DNA of 50,088 nt from RGIG8244 sp045639325 (GTDB lineage: Bacteria; Verrucomicrobiota; Lentisphaeria; Victivallales; UBA1829). Numbering within the stretch: the stretch's first letter is position 1; each line of letters starts with the position of its first letter. Positions 38,549 to 47,816 of the stretch are shown here, piece after piece. A program made the translations under genes and the position numbers. The stretch is taken from positions 1 through 50,088 of the forward strand of contig JAZUCU010000013.1 of assembly GCA_045639325.1 (NCBI GenBank), given 5' to 3'. Below the pieces are notes generated by a model. It made no database searches and had not been told where the DNA came from. It worked only from the letters and a program-made list of their open reading frames with translations.

Positions 38549-40234
38549 TCAAAGACCGCCGCAAAGTTTCAGAAGCACACCAGCCGCAACAGCGGAACCG
38601 ATAACACCGGCAACGTTCGGGCCCATGGCGTGCATGAGCAGGAAGTTCTGGCTGTCGTAAGAAAGACCGACTTTATTGACCACACGGGCAGCCATCGGAA
38701 CAGCGGACACACCGGCAGCACCGATCAGCGGGTTGATCTTTGTCTTGCTGAACAGGTTCATGATCTTGGCGAAGACCACACCGGCACCGGTACCAACGCA
38801 GAATGCCACGCAGCCGAGGACCAGAATACCGATCGTCTGTGCGCTGAGGAACTGTTCTGCGGAAAGTTTGGAACCGACAGCGATACCGAGGAAGATGGTC
38901 ACGATGTTGATCAGAGCGTTCTGAGCAGTATCGCTCAAACGGTCAACGCATCCGCATTCTTTCATCAGGTTACCGAACATGAGCATACCGATAAGGGGAG
39001 CTGCGTCGGGGAGAAGGAATGCGCAGATCAGAGTGATCAGGATGGGGAAGCAGATTTTTTCGATCTTGGAGACAGTACGGAGCTGTGTCATGCGGATCTT
39101 GCGGTCTGCATCGGTTGTCAACATCTTCATGATCGGGGGCTGAATGATCGGAACCAATGCCATGTAAGAGTAGGCGGCAACGGCGATCGCACCGAGCAGA
39201 GAGGGAGACAAACGGCTTGTCAGGAAGATGGAGGTCGGGCCGTCAGCACCACCGATGATACCGATGGAGGCAGCATCTTTCATGTTGAATTCGATACCGA
39301 CATAGTTCAACAGCAATGCGCCGAAGAGAGCGGTAAAGATACCGAACTGAGCAGCACCGCCGAGGAGCGCGGTTTTCGGGTTGGCAAGCAGGGGACCGAA
39401 GTCAGTCATGGCACCGACACCCATGAAGATGAGGAGCGGGAACACACCGGATTCGATACCGACGTTGTAGATCATCCACTGGATACCGCCGGGGTTGGCG
39501 ATACCGGCAAGCGGGATGTTTGCCAGGAGAGCACCGAAACCGATGGGGAGGAGCAGCAGCGGTTCGAATTCTTTGACGATCGCCAGATAGATCAGCAACA
39601 GAGCAACACAGATCATGATGACACGGCCGAGACCGAGCAACCAGGTGTTCTTGAAATCGGTTGTTGTCTGACGGATGATGTCATAAATACCTGTGGATTC
39701 CCACAGACCTTTCAGACATTCGCCGAAAGAGGGGAGGTTGGCAGGTTTGGAACCCATGACGAGGGAGTCATGGTACATCAAAGACTGATTGAATTCAGCA
39801 ATGATATCGCCTTTTTCCAGCTTGGAAGCAGTTGTCAGACCGTTACGGAGTTCTGTGACGTAGAGAGACAGGGCAATTTTAAGTTTGCCTTTGCTTCTGC
39901 CATCGGGCTTGATGGTCATGATTTCTGTGCCGGGGGAGAGCTTATTGCCTTTTGCCATGGAGAGGGCATAGACAACAGCGGGTTTTTCCCAGACGTAAAC
40001 AACGTACAGCTTCTGGTTGTTGCCCTGGTACCACTGGAAGACATCGTCGCCAAGGTATGACAACAGTTGTGCGCCTTTGACATCTGCGATTTTAGCTGCC
40101 AGAACAGGAGCTTTTGCTTCTTTGACAGCTGCTGTGCATTTACCTGCTTTGCTGCAGGCAGCTGCATCTTTTGCGAAGAGAGCAGCTGCACCGCAGAGAA
40201 CGGTAAACATCAGAAACATTTTGAAAAATTTCAT
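38549..40234 (-). CDS. Na+-translocating decarboxylase beta subunit, with long N-terminal periplasmic extension
   Basis: The beta subunit decarboxylates carboxybiotin and pumps Na+ out. The last 380 residues match OadB/GcdB/MmdB: conserved Asp in IIGGADGPTSIFLTSRL near residue 330 and the C-terminal NPLIGAAGVSAVPMAARV and HAMGPNVAGVIGSA segments. About 180 extra residues precede it: a signal-like helix (MFLMFTVLCGAAALF), a Lys/Ala-rich linker, then a soluble domain before the first transport helix. Such an extension is not part of the classical 430-residue OadB. It is the last gene of the gamma-alpha-beta series and ends at a strong terminator. The substrate acid (oxaloacetate, malonyl-, glutaconyl- or methylmalonyl-CoA) is set by the alpha subunit. 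Confidence 0.9.
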   Translation of the reverse strand: MKFFKMFLMFTVLCGAAALFAKDAAACSKAGKCTAAVKEAKAPVLAAKIADVKGAQLLSYLGDDVFQWYQGNNQKLYVVYVWEKPAVVYALSMAKGNKLSPGTEIMTIKPDGRSKGKLKIALSLYVTELRNGLTTASKLEKGDIIAEFNQSLMYHDSLVMGSKPANLPSFGECLKGLWESTGIYDIIRQTTTDFKNTWLLGLGRVIMICVALLLIYLAIVKEFEPLLLLPIGFGALLANIPLAGIANPGGIQWMIYNVGIESGVFPLLIFMGVGAMTDFGPLLANPKTALLGGAAQFGIFTALFGALLLNYVGIEFNMKDAASIGIIGGADGPTSIFLTSRLSPSLLGAIAVAAYSYMALVPIIQPPIMKMLTTDADRKIRMTQLRTVSKIEKICFPILITLICAFLLPDAAPLIGMLMFGNLMKECGCVDRLSDTAQNALINIVTIFLGIAVGSKLSAEQFLSAQTIGILVLGCVAFCVGTGAGVVFAKIMNLFSKTKINPLIGAAGVSAVPMAARVVNKVGLSYDSQNFLLMHAMGPNVAGVIGSAVAAGVLLKLCGGL

Positions 40235-40254
40235 GATAATTTTACCTCAAACGA

Positions 40255-42315
40255 TTATTCAATGGTCATGATAGCCTGACCGGCTGTGACAACGTCTTTT
40301 GCAGCAACGAGGATGCTCTTGACGGTACCGGCGGCAGGTGCTTTGATTTCCGTTTCCATCTTCATGGCTTCGATGACAGCAACGACCTGGTCGGCTTCGA
40401 CGGCATCGCCTTCGCTGACTTCAACGCGGACGATGGTACCGGGCATGGGAGCGGCAACTTCTGTTCCACCTGCGGGAGCGGCAGCAGCGCCACCGGCAGC
40501 AGCGATTGTGATGATTGCCTGACCGGCTGTGACGACGTCTTTTGCACCGACGAGGATATCTTTGATCACACCGGCTTTTTCAGCCTTGATTTCCGTTTCC
40601 ATCTTCATGGCTTCGATGACAGCGACGACCTGACCGGCTTCGACGGAATCACCGGCGTTGACTTCCACGCGGACGATGGTACCGGGCATGGGAGCTTTGA
40701 TTTCTTCAGCAGCACCGGTTGCAGCAGCAGCTTTCTTTGCGCCGCCTTCGACGACCTGGCTGTTCAAGTCAGCAGTGATCACGCCGCCTTCTTTGACCTG
40801 GACGTTGAAGGTTTTGCCTTCGACGGTGACTGTGTAAGCAGCGGGAACGTCGGCTTTCTTTGCGGAAGCAGCGACTTCGGAAGCATAACGGATACCCATG
40901 GGTTTGTCACCCTTGAGGAATGCGATACCTTTTTCGCCGCAAGCAGCAGCGATGAAGATATTTTCGTCTGTGACTTCGAGACCTTCCTTCTGAAGAAGTT
41001 CTGTGTTGTATTTGATACCGAGTTTCGGGTTGGCATCGTTGAGTTCCACGACAGATTTTGTGGTGGGTTCTTTGCCGAGCTGTTCCGCAGCCCATTTGAC
41101 CAGTTCGGGATCCGGAGCGACCGGAGTTTTACCGAAGTAGCCGAGAACCATCAAGCCGTAGCCCTTGGGATCCATTTTCCAGGAACCATCGGGGTTTTTG
41201 CCCTGAACGGCATTACGGAATGCCTGCTGGAAGTAGAACTGGGAAACGGGAGTAACGGAAGTACCGAAACCACCGCGAGCGACAACTTCGCGCATTTCAG
41301 CGATACATGCATCGTATTTGTCGAGACAGTTGTTGTCGCGCATCATCTGTGTGTTAGCAGTGAGAGCACCGCCGGGCATGGGGCTGAAGATGATTTCAGG
41401 AGAGACCTGCATGGATTCCGGAGGCATGAAGTATTTGCTCATGCATTTCTTGAGGAGTGTTTCCACTTTCAGAATCTTTTCCGGGTCGATGTCCAGTGTG
41501 TAGTCCGGATCGCCATCGAGAACATGATACATGGTCAGGATGTCAGCTTCGCAAGTACCGCCGGAGAGGGGAGCCATAGCCAGGTCGATCACGTCAGCAC
41601 CGCCGCGGATAGCTGCGAGGTTGCAAGCGATCGCGCAACCGGCTGTGTCGTGGGTGTGGAACTGGATTTCTTTTGCACCAGCACCGTATGTGTCATCGAG
41701 GAGTTTACGAGCCAGTTTGATTGTTTCGTAAACAGTGGTGGGTGTGGATGTGCCGGACGCATCTTTGAATGCAACGCTGTCAAAGGGAATGCCGCTGTCC
41801 ACGATTTCTTTCAAGCGGTCAAAGTAGAATTTGGGAGTATGAGCATAAGCTTCATTCAGTCCGGGAGCGAGACCCATCATGGTGACTGTGACCTGGTGTT
41901 TCAAACCGTGTGTAGCGATAGCTTTACCGGAAACTTCCAGGTTGCGGACGTCGTTCAGAGCGTCGAAGTTACGGATGGTTGTGATACCATGTTTCTTGAA
42001 CAGTTTAGCATGGAGATCGATGATATCGGAGGACTGGGAGGAGAGACCGACCACGTTGACACCGCGGGAAAGAGTCTGGAGATTGACATCTTTACCGACG
42101 ATTTCACGCCATCTGTCCATTTCTTCAAATGCGTTTTCCTGAGTGTAGAAGAACAAGCTCTGGAAACGTGCACCACCGCCGATTTCGATGTGTTGGATAC
42201 CGGCTTTTGCGGCAGCTTCCAATGCGGGAGCGAAGTCTTCAGTTTTAGCGCGGGCACCAATGCAGGACTGGAATCCGTCACGGAAGGAGCAGTCCATAAA
42301 TTTGATTTTTTTCAT
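40255..42315 (-). CDS. decarboxylase alpha subunit (carboxyltransferase) with two tandem biotinyl domains
   Basis: The carboxyltransferase moves CO2 from the acid to biotin. The first 270 residues form a DRE-TIM barrel; the opening motif is CSFRDGFQSCIGAR instead of the usual TLRDxxQSxxxTR, the carboxylation Lys is in FKDASGTS, and metal His ligands are in HTHDTAG. A conserved carboxylase domain follows (about 290-470). The C-terminus has two biotinyl domains in a row, each with EAMKM (one near residue 585, one near 660), joined by an Ala/Gly/Pro linker. The two differ at only about 12 of 65 aligned residues, pointing to a recent duplication; one is normal. It resembles oxaloacetate decarboxylase alpha/pyruvate carboxylase subunit B, but the altered opening motif leaves the substrate open. 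Confidence 0.88.
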   Translation of the reverse strand: MKKIKFMDCSFRDGFQSCIGARAKTEDFAPALEAAAKAGIQHIEIGGGARFQSLFFYTQENAFEEMDRWREIVGKDVNLQTLSRGVNVVGLSSQSSDIIDLHAKLFKKHGITTIRNFDALNDVRNLEVSGKAIATHGLKHQVTVTMMGLAPGLNEAYAHTPKFYFDRLKEIVDSGIPFDSVAFKDASGTSTPTTVYETIKLARKLLDDTYGAGAKEIQFHTHDTAGCAIACNLAAIRGGADVIDLAMAPLSGGTCEADILTMYHVLDGDPDYTLDIDPEKILKVETLLKKCMSKYFMPPESMQVSPEIIFSPMPGGALTANTQMMRDNNCLDKYDACIAEMREVVARGGFGTSVTPVSQFYFQQAFRNAVQGKNPDGSWKMDPKGYGLMVLGYFGKTPVAPDPELVKWAAEQLGKEPTTKSVVELNDANPKLGIKYNTELLQKEGLEVTDENIFIAAACGEKGIAFLKGDKPMGIRYASEVAASAKKADVPAAYTVTVEGKTFNVQVKEGGVITADLNSQVVEGGAKKAAAATGAAEEIKAPMPGTIVRVEVNAGDSVEAGQVVAVIEAMKMETEIKAEKAGVIKDILVGAKDVVTAGQAIITIAAAGGAAAAPAGGTEVAAPMPGTIVRVEVSEGDAVEADQVVAVIEAMKMETEIKAPAAGTVKSILVAAKDVVTAGQAIMTIE

Positions 42316-42365
42316 TTGGGAAAATTCCTCTGTTGAAATATGTTATTTGTTTTGTTTGCTTTTGA

Positions 42366-42623
42366 TTATGCACCACGATGCATTTTGACTGCTTCGATGG
42401 CTGCTTTTGCAAGAATGCGGTCTTCGGCAGACAAAGTCTTTTTGTTTCCGCTGCCGGAAGATTTTGCTTTCTTCACCGGTTGTTCTTTGACCAGGAAATT
42501 GGCGTACGGCGCAAGCAGTTTTGACATCAGATTCATCAGAAGGATCATGATGATCAAAAAGACATACACCATGCCCATACCCAGGACGACGGCTTTTACA
42601 CCGTCCATAAGCATTTGACCCAT
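42366..42623 (-). CDS. decarboxylase gamma subunit (OadG-like)
   Basis: An 85-residue protein with a single N-terminal membrane helix (about residues 8-34, VLGMGMVYVFLIIMILLMN) and a charged, lysine-rich C-terminal tail. The gamma subunit holds alpha to the membrane beta subunit. The GMGMVYVFL segment is typical of OadG. It precedes alpha by about 50 bp in the same operon. The short tail carries EDRILAKAAIEAVKMHRG and ends without the usual zinc-binding histidines. Confidence 0.82.
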   Translation of the reverse strand: MGQMLMDGVKAVVLGMGMVYVFLIIMILLMNLMSKLLAPYANFLVKEQPVKKAKSSGSGNKKTLSAEDRILAKAAIEAVKMHRGA

Positions 42624-42679
42624 TAGAGTGTTCCTTTGCTTTTTTCCGGATTGCTCCGGAGTTATTAATAATTAAGACG

Positions 42680-43438
42680 TTAAAATTTTATTGAATCCTT
42701 CAGAATCCGGACATCGCCGCAGGTGAACTGTTCCAATCCGCGGGATGTTTCCAGTACAGCTTCGCCGCTGCGCAGAACATCACGGAATATGGCTCGGAAC
42801 GGTTCCCCGTACGCCGGTTCGAATTCCAACTCCTGACCGATCAGCCGGTTTTCAGCTTTCCAACGGTCAAAAAGTTCATCGGGATTATTCAAATAAGTAA
42901 TATAGCACGTCAACAGGTTTTTTGCCAATGAAAAAATAACATTTTTCAGAGAAAAACGCTCCCCTGTCAGAGTGTAAAGTGATGCCGCCGGAGGCAGACC
43001 TTCAAATATTTCCATTTCACTGTTGATATTGACACCCAAGCCTACGACGACGCCTTCCACCGCATAGCCCGGACCCAATACGCTTTCTGTCAGAATTCCA
43101 CAGATTTTACAGTTGCCCGCATAGACATCGTTCGGCCATTTCAGAAAAAAGCTCTGATCCGGGGCGAATTCCCGCAACGTATCCAGCACTGCCAGAGATC
43201 CTGCCGCTGTGGATAAATACAAATCGTGCGGCAGTTTCATGATCCAGGAGGCATAAATGTTCTCGCCGGACGGGGAAATCCATGTGCGGCCCTGACGTCC
43301 ACGGCCCGCAGTCTGGCGTTCCGCCGTGACCAGTGTGCCATCGGGTAATTCTGCAAAATGATCTTTTGCATACCGGTTGGTGGAATCCACTTCATCCAGA
43401 AAGATGATTTGGGAATCTTTTATTTCAGTGCTGCTCAT
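42680..43438 (-). CDS. birA: biotin-protein ligase, catalytic form without HTH
   Basis: It activates biotin as biotinyl-AMP and attaches it to the lysine of EAMKM sites. The 252-residue protein begins directly with the catalytic domain (FLDEVDSTNRYAK), so it lacks the N-terminal DNA-binding domain of E. coli BirA and should not repress transcription. The biotin/AMP loop is GRGRQGRTW near residue 48, followed by FLKWPNDVYAGNCKICGIL and VVGLGVNINS. It overlaps ispG by 14 bases upstream and lies just before the biotin-carrying decarboxylase genes, an obvious client. Confidence 0.95.
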   Translation of the reverse strand: MSSTEIKDSQIIFLDEVDSTNRYAKDHFAELPDGTLVTAERQTAGRGRQGRTWISPSGENIYASWIMKLPHDLYLSTAAGSLAVLDTLREFAPDQSFFLKWPNDVYAGNCKICGILTESVLGPGYAVEGVVVGLGVNINSEMEIFEGLPPAASLYTLTGERFSLKNVIFSLAKNLLTCYITYLNNPDELFDRWKAENRLIGQELEFEPAYGEPFRAIFRDVLRSGEAVLETSRGLEQFTCGDVRILKDSIKF

Positions 43439-44528
43439 ATTGACTCAGTTCCTTTTCCAAGCGGGTGAGTGCCTCTTCTTCCGGAATCGTTTCTGTAATT
43501 ACGCCGTTACGGAACAACAGAAGTTTGCCCGGAGGTCCCCCGGCAATACCCAGTTCTGCATCCGCCGCTTCGCCGGGGCCGTTTACCGCACAGCCCATGA
43601 CTGCCACCTTGCGGATGGAATAGCGGATGCCTTTCGCTTTCTGTTTGCGGATGAATGTTTCCACTTTATCCGCCAAAGCGATCATATCGTATTTTGTTCT
43701 GCCGCAAGTTGGGCAGGATACCAGTTCCGGCATAGCTTCGCGGACTCCACAGCTTTCCAGAATGGAGATGGCGGCGCGGACTTCCTTCACCGGGTCACCG
43801 GTAATGCTGACGCGGATGGTATCACCGATTCCATCCAGCAGCAATGCGCCGATCCCGGCGGCACTTTTACAGATGGCGTTGTATTCGGTTCCGGCTTCCG
43901 TAATTCCCAGGTGGAGCGGACAATCGCTTTTCTGTGCAAACTTCCGGCAGGCGGCGACGGTGACCGGTACGCTGCTGGCTTTCAGAGAAACTTTGATCTG
44001 GTGAAAATCATACGCATCCAACAGCTTGACCTGTTCCATAGCGGCATGACACAGGGCTTCCGCCAATGCTTCATCGTGACTCATTCCTTTTGCACGGAAG
44101 GAATCCAGCAAGCCTTTCGGCAGACTGCCGCCATTGGCTCCGGCGCGGATGGGGATCCCGGCATTGCCTGCCGCTTCCACCACCATGCGGACTTTTTCTT
44201 CTCCGCCGATGTTGCCCGGGTTGATGCGGACGCCCTGTACACCATTCCGGATGGATTCCACTGCCAGACGGGCGTCAAAATGAATATCTGCCACCAACGG
44301 AACCGGGGAATCTTTTACGATTTCTTTCAGCGCAGCGGCGGCTGTCATATCCGGCACAGCGAGACGGACTATGTCGCATCCGGCATCGGCAAGTGCTTTG
44401 ATCTGAGACAATGCAGCGGCAACGTCAGTCGTCGGGACATTGGTCATAGACTGTACAGAGACGGGTGCGCCGCCGCCGATGGGGACGTTGCCCAGAAGAA
44501 TACGTCTTGTCTGATTACGGCTTGGCAT
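43425..44528 (-). CDS. ispG: 4-hydroxy-3-methylbut-2-enyl diphosphate synthase (MEP pathway)
   Basis: IspG (GcpE) converts MEcPP to HMBPP with a [4Fe-4S] cluster. The 367-residue length is that of the common bacterial short form. The N-terminal TIM barrel has RILLGNVPIGGGAPVSVQSM and the cluster ligands are in CPTCGRTKYD and GCAVNGPGEAADAE. It overlaps rseP by 14 bases at its start and birA by 14 at its end, so the three are translationally linked. Dxr of the same pathway is two genes upstream. Confidence 0.96.
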   Translation of the reverse strand: MPSRNQTRRILLGNVPIGGGAPVSVQSMTNVPTTDVAAALSQIKALADAGCDIVRLAVPDMTAAAALKEIVKDSPVPLVADIHFDARLAVESIRNGVQGVRINPGNIGGEEKVRMVVEAAGNAGIPIRAGANGGSLPKGLLDSFRAKGMSHDEALAEALCHAAMEQVKLLDAYDFHQIKVSLKASSVPVTVAACRKFAQKSDCPLHLGITEAGTEYNAICKSAAGIGALLLDGIGDTIRVSITGDPVKEVRAAISILESCGVREAMPELVSCPTCGRTKYDMIALADKVETFIRKQKAKGIRYSIRKVAVMGCAVNGPGEAADAELGIAGGPPGKLLLFRNGVITETIPEEEALTRLEKELSQYEQH

Positions 44529-46188
44529 TTTCTGTTTTCTCCACGGCTGCAGGTTTTTTCCCTTTGGAAACGGGGATCATCTTTTTCACATCGTAGAATG
44601 TCACAAAGATCATGAAAGCAATCAGGATGGTGATAAATGCAATCGCAATCGGCTGGAGAACTTTTGCAGGGACTTTCCGGCGGAAAATCATTTCCAGAAG
44701 AGACAGGACGATGTGGCCGCCATCCAATACCGGAATCGGCATCAGATTCAGCAGCCCCAGGTTGAATGTGATCAGCACAACCAGATTCAGACCGATGATG
44801 AGGGAGCCCCGGTATACGGAAAGATACAGGTGTTTGCCGATTCCCACAGGACCGGAAAGATGTTTGACGCCGAGTGTGGTATAACCGGCATCAAAGCCCA
44901 GCTGACGTTTTACGCCTGCGGTGACGCTTTTCAGAGAACGCCATGTCATTTCCAGAACATTGGTGAACTGTTTCCACGGATTCGGATGTGTCATGACCCG
45001 CAGAGAGACGCCGATGTAATGAGGTGTGATAAAGACCGCAGTAATGGGGGCAAGCTCCATGGTTTTGTCGCCGCGTTTGACGGTCAATACTACAGGTTTT
45101 TCTTTTGCTTCATCCACAACATCGCGGAAATCTTTCACCGTTGTGATATCCTTGCCATTGGCTTTCAAGATGATATCGCCGCCTTTCAGTACCTTGTTTG
45201 CGGGGAAATAATCGGCAATGAATTTATCGACTTCCAAGCTGACCGGAGACTTGAAGACGATACCGGTTTTCCAGCTGCTGTCTTCCGGTTTCAGATTGGG
45301 ATAGGGAACCGGTGTGACTTTGATTTCACGGGTGCTCTTCAGGTCTTTATCCTTGACTGTCATGGAGAGTTCTTTCCCTCTGGAATAGAAGACTGCCATG
45401 TGGAAATCTCCCATATCCGTCAACTCTTTGCCGTCAACTGCAATAATCCGGTCACCGGATTTTAAGCCTGCTTTTTCTGCCGGAGAGTCTTTCGCAGGGA
45501 AGACCACAACCGGAATTTCCGGACGGAAGAAGGGATAGGGAATTTCTTCGCTTCCGCCGATTTTATGATTGACTACCGGACGATAGGTGATATCCATCTC
45601 CTTGCCGTCACGGACAACGGTCAGAGTGGTTTCGCCCACGTGGAGCATAATATCTCTTGCGAATCCGCCCCAGCTGGTGTTGAAACGCTCACCATTCCGC
45701 TTGATAATGAGGTCACCTTTCCGGAGACCTGCCGCATATTCCGGGCTTTCCTGATCCACGGAGCTGACGCGGAATTCTGTCATTTCCGGAGATTCCTGAG
45801 GGAGACCGGCGATCCAGATAACACATGCCAGTGCAAAACCGAAAATGATATTGAAAAGAGGTCCGGCAAATGCCGTTACCATCCGTTTCCACGGGGCAAC
45901 TTTTGGCAGGATATTACCGTCTTTATCTTTGACATCATCATCGGTTGCATCAATTTGCGGCAGGTCGACATAGCCGCCGAAGGGGAGCCATCCGATCCGG
46001 TATTCGACGCCGTTAATGGTTTTGCCCCAGGCCTTTTTGAAACCGATGGAGAATGCCAGAATTTTCAGTCCGCACATTTTTGCGGCGAGAAAATGACCCA
46101 GTTCGTGAATAAAAATACACGCTCCGAAAAAGAATATCATGAATAACGTTGAACCGATGATCAACAATACATGTAAAAATCCATCCAT
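44515..46188 (-). CDS. rseP: RseP-type site-2 zinc metalloprotease with PDZ domains
   Basis: A 557-residue inner-membrane protease that cuts within membrane helices, for example anti-sigma factors or signal peptide remnants. The zinc motif is HELGH at residues 28-32 in the first helix; the second metal site motif is NLMPIPVLDGGHIV near residue 480. Two PDZ domains lie between, with GDLIIKRNGERF and GDRIIAVDGKELT; a third GD-x-I repeat (GGDIILKANGKD) suggests an additional PDZ, so the protein is longer than the 450-residue E. coli RseP. The C-terminus has a Lys/Pro-rich tail. dxr-rseP is a common pairing in bacteria. Confidence 0.93.
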   Translation of the reverse strand: MDGFLHVLLIIGSTLFMIFFFGACIFIHELGHFLAAKMCGLKILAFSIGFKKAWGKTINGVEYRIGWLPFGGYVDLPQIDATDDDVKDKDGNILPKVAPWKRMVTAFAGPLFNIIFGFALACVIWIAGLPQESPEMTEFRVSSVDQESPEYAAGLRKGDLIIKRNGERFNTSWGGFARDIMLHVGETTLTVVRDGKEMDITYRPVVNHKIGGSEEIPYPFFRPEIPVVVFPAKDSPAEKAGLKSGDRIIAVDGKELTDMGDFHMAVFYSRGKELSMTVKDKDLKSTREIKVTPVPYPNLKPEDSSWKTGIVFKSPVSLEVDKFIADYFPANKVLKGGDIILKANGKDITTVKDFRDVVDEAKEKPVVLTVKRGDKTMELAPITAVFITPHYIGVSLRVMTHPNPWKQFTNVLEMTWRSLKSVTAGVKRQLGFDAGYTTLGVKHLSGPVGIGKHLYLSVYRGSLIIGLNLVVLITFNLGLLNLMPIPVLDGGHIVLSLLEMIFRRKVPAKVLQPIAIAFITILIAFMIFVTFYDVKKMIPVSKGKKPAAVEKTENAKP

Positions 46189-46212
46189 AATTACAACTTC
46201 CTTTCAAAAAAA

Positions 46213-47370
46213 TTAAAATTTCAATTCCAGCGCTCTGGCGCGTGCCCAGCGGTCCGCTTCCAGAACGGCTGCTAAATCCGTATCGTCAAGACAAGTGTGT
46301 TCTTCCATGACCTTCCGGACCAGCTCCCAAATATCTACAAAGCCGATTTCTCCTTTTGCAAAACGTGCAACCGCAATTTCATTTGCCGCATTCAAGACAG
46401 CCGGCATTGTTTTACCTGCCTGAAGTGCTGCTTTTGCCAATTCAATCGCCGGGAAACGGGACGGATCCGGCGTCTGAAATGTCAGTTGTCCGACGGTTGA
46501 AAAATCCAATTCCGGCAGATCTGTCTGGAGTCGTTCCGGCCAGGTCAGGGCGTACTGAATGGGAAAACGCATGTCCGGAGAACTCATCTGCGCCATGACG
46601 GAGCCGTCAACAAAACGGATCATGGAATGAATGATCGACTGCGGGTGGATCTGTACTTCGATCCGGTCTGCCGGAACATCAAACAGCCATTTTGCTTCGA
46701 TTACTTCCAATGCCTTGTTCATCAGAGAAGCAGAGTCTACACTGATTTTCGGTCCCATTGACCAGGTGGGGTGTTTCAATGCGTCTTCCCAGGTTACCGA
46801 ACGCAATTGTTCGTAAGTGTAAGAGCGGAACGGGCCGCCGCTTGCTGTCAGAATCAGATTCCGCACACTTGCCGGGGCCCTGCCTTCCAGACATTGAAAA
46901 ATCGCATTGTGTTCGCTGTCGACGGGAAAGATCATGATATTCTTTTCCCGTGCCAGAGAAGTGACAATGGAACCTGCCATGACGAGGGCTTCTTTTGTGG
47001 CAAGTGCCAGTCGTTTGCCCGCTTTCAGGGTTTCGATTACGGGAAGCAGCCCGGGAGAGCCGGAAATGCCGCAGAGGACAAGGTCGATATCATCCCGGTG
47101 CATTGCCTGACAAAGGGCATCCATTCCGGCGTATGCTTTCGTGCCTTCGGGCAGATATGTTTTCAGAACATCCAGTTTGGAATGATCGGAAATATAAACA
47201 TCCTTTACGTTGAAGTCTTTAGCCTGCTGAGCCAGAAGTTCCGGCGTATTTCCACCGGCTGAAAGCAATCGCACCTGTACACGATCGCTGCCCAATGCAC
47301 GGACTGCGCGCAATGTACTTTTTCCGATTGAACCGGTTGAACCAAGCAATGCCAGACGTAAAGGTTTCAT
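46213..47370 (-). CDS. dxr: 1-deoxy-D-xylulose 5-phosphate reductoisomerase
   Basis: Dxr catalyses the first committed step of the MEP isoprenoid pathway, DXP to MEP with NADPH. The 385-residue protein has the NADPH site GSTGSIGKSTL near residue 10, the ATKEALVMAG motif, PVDSEHNAIFQCL with the metal ligands, ILTASGGPF, and WSMGPKISVDSASLMNKALEVIEAK (split here for the DXP site). The first base is shared with the end of dtd (1-base overlap). It precedes rseP and ispG. Confidence 0.96.
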   Translation of the reverse strand: MKPLRLALLGSTGSIGKSTLRAVRALGSDRVQVRLLSAGGNTPELLAQQAKDFNVKDVYISDHSKLDVLKTYLPEGTKAYAGMDALCQAMHRDDIDLVLCGISGSPGLLPVIETLKAGKRLALATKEALVMAGSIVTSLAREKNIMIFPVDSEHNAIFQCLEGRAPASVRNLILTASGGPFRSYTYEQLRSVTWEDALKHPTWSMGPKISVDSASLMNKALEVIEAKWLFDVPADRIEVQIHPQSIIHSMIRFVDGSVMAQMSSPDMRFPIQYALTWPERLQTDLPELDFSTVGQLTFQTPDPSRFPAIELAKAALQAGKTMPAVLNAANEIAVARFAKGEIGFVDIWELVRKVMEEHTCLDDTDLAAVLEADRWARARALELKF

Positions 47371-47813
47371 TATTTTGACTCCACAATAAAGGTTACAGGA
47401 CCATCATTTTCCAATTTGACTTTCATATCCGCGCCGAAGACGCCGTTTGCCACTTTTGCGACACCCTGTTGTTTCAACAGTTCCGTAAATTTCTGATACA
47501 GCTGATCCGCAAAAACAGGTTCCGCCGCATCGGCAAATCCGGGACGGCGGCCTTTTCTGCAATCCCCGTAAAGGGTGAATTGAGAAATGACCAATGCTTC
47601 CCCGTTAATGTCCAGCACGGACCGGTTCATTTTTCCATCTTCATCTTCAAAGATACGCAGATTGGCAATCTTTTCTGCCAGATAAGCGGCATCTTTTTCT
47701 GTATCATTGTGGGTGATTCCGACAAAAAGCAGAACGCCTTTTGTGATTTCACCCTTGACTTCCCCGTCAACTTTGACCGAGGCATAATTTACCCGTTGCA
47801 GCAGGATACGCAT
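47370..47813 (-). CDS. dtd: D-aminoacyl-tRNA deacylase
   Basis: Dtd removes D-amino acids (and glycine from tRNA-Ala) from charged tRNA. The 147-residue protein has the family motifs MRILLQRVNYASVKVDG at the start, SQFTLYGDCRKGRRPGF (SQFTL carries the catalytic Ser/Gln/Thr region) and NGVFGADMKVKLENDGPVT near the C-terminus, which includes the Gly-Pro-type active-site segment. It starts 3 bp after folE and overlaps dxr by one base. Confidence 0.95.
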   Translation of the reverse strand: MRILLQRVNYASVKVDGEVKGEITKGVLLFVGITHNDTEKDAAYLAEKIANLRIFEDEDGKMNRSVLDINGEALVISQFTLYGDCRKGRRPGFADAAEPVFADQLYQKFTELLKQQGVAKVANGVFGADMKVKLENDGPVTFIVESK

Positions 47814-47816
47814 AAT

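Noticed and set aside
42895..42906. Promoter-like TATAGCAC word inside birA
   Set aside because: It lies within a conserved coding region with no downstream gene start nearby, so I treat it as chance.
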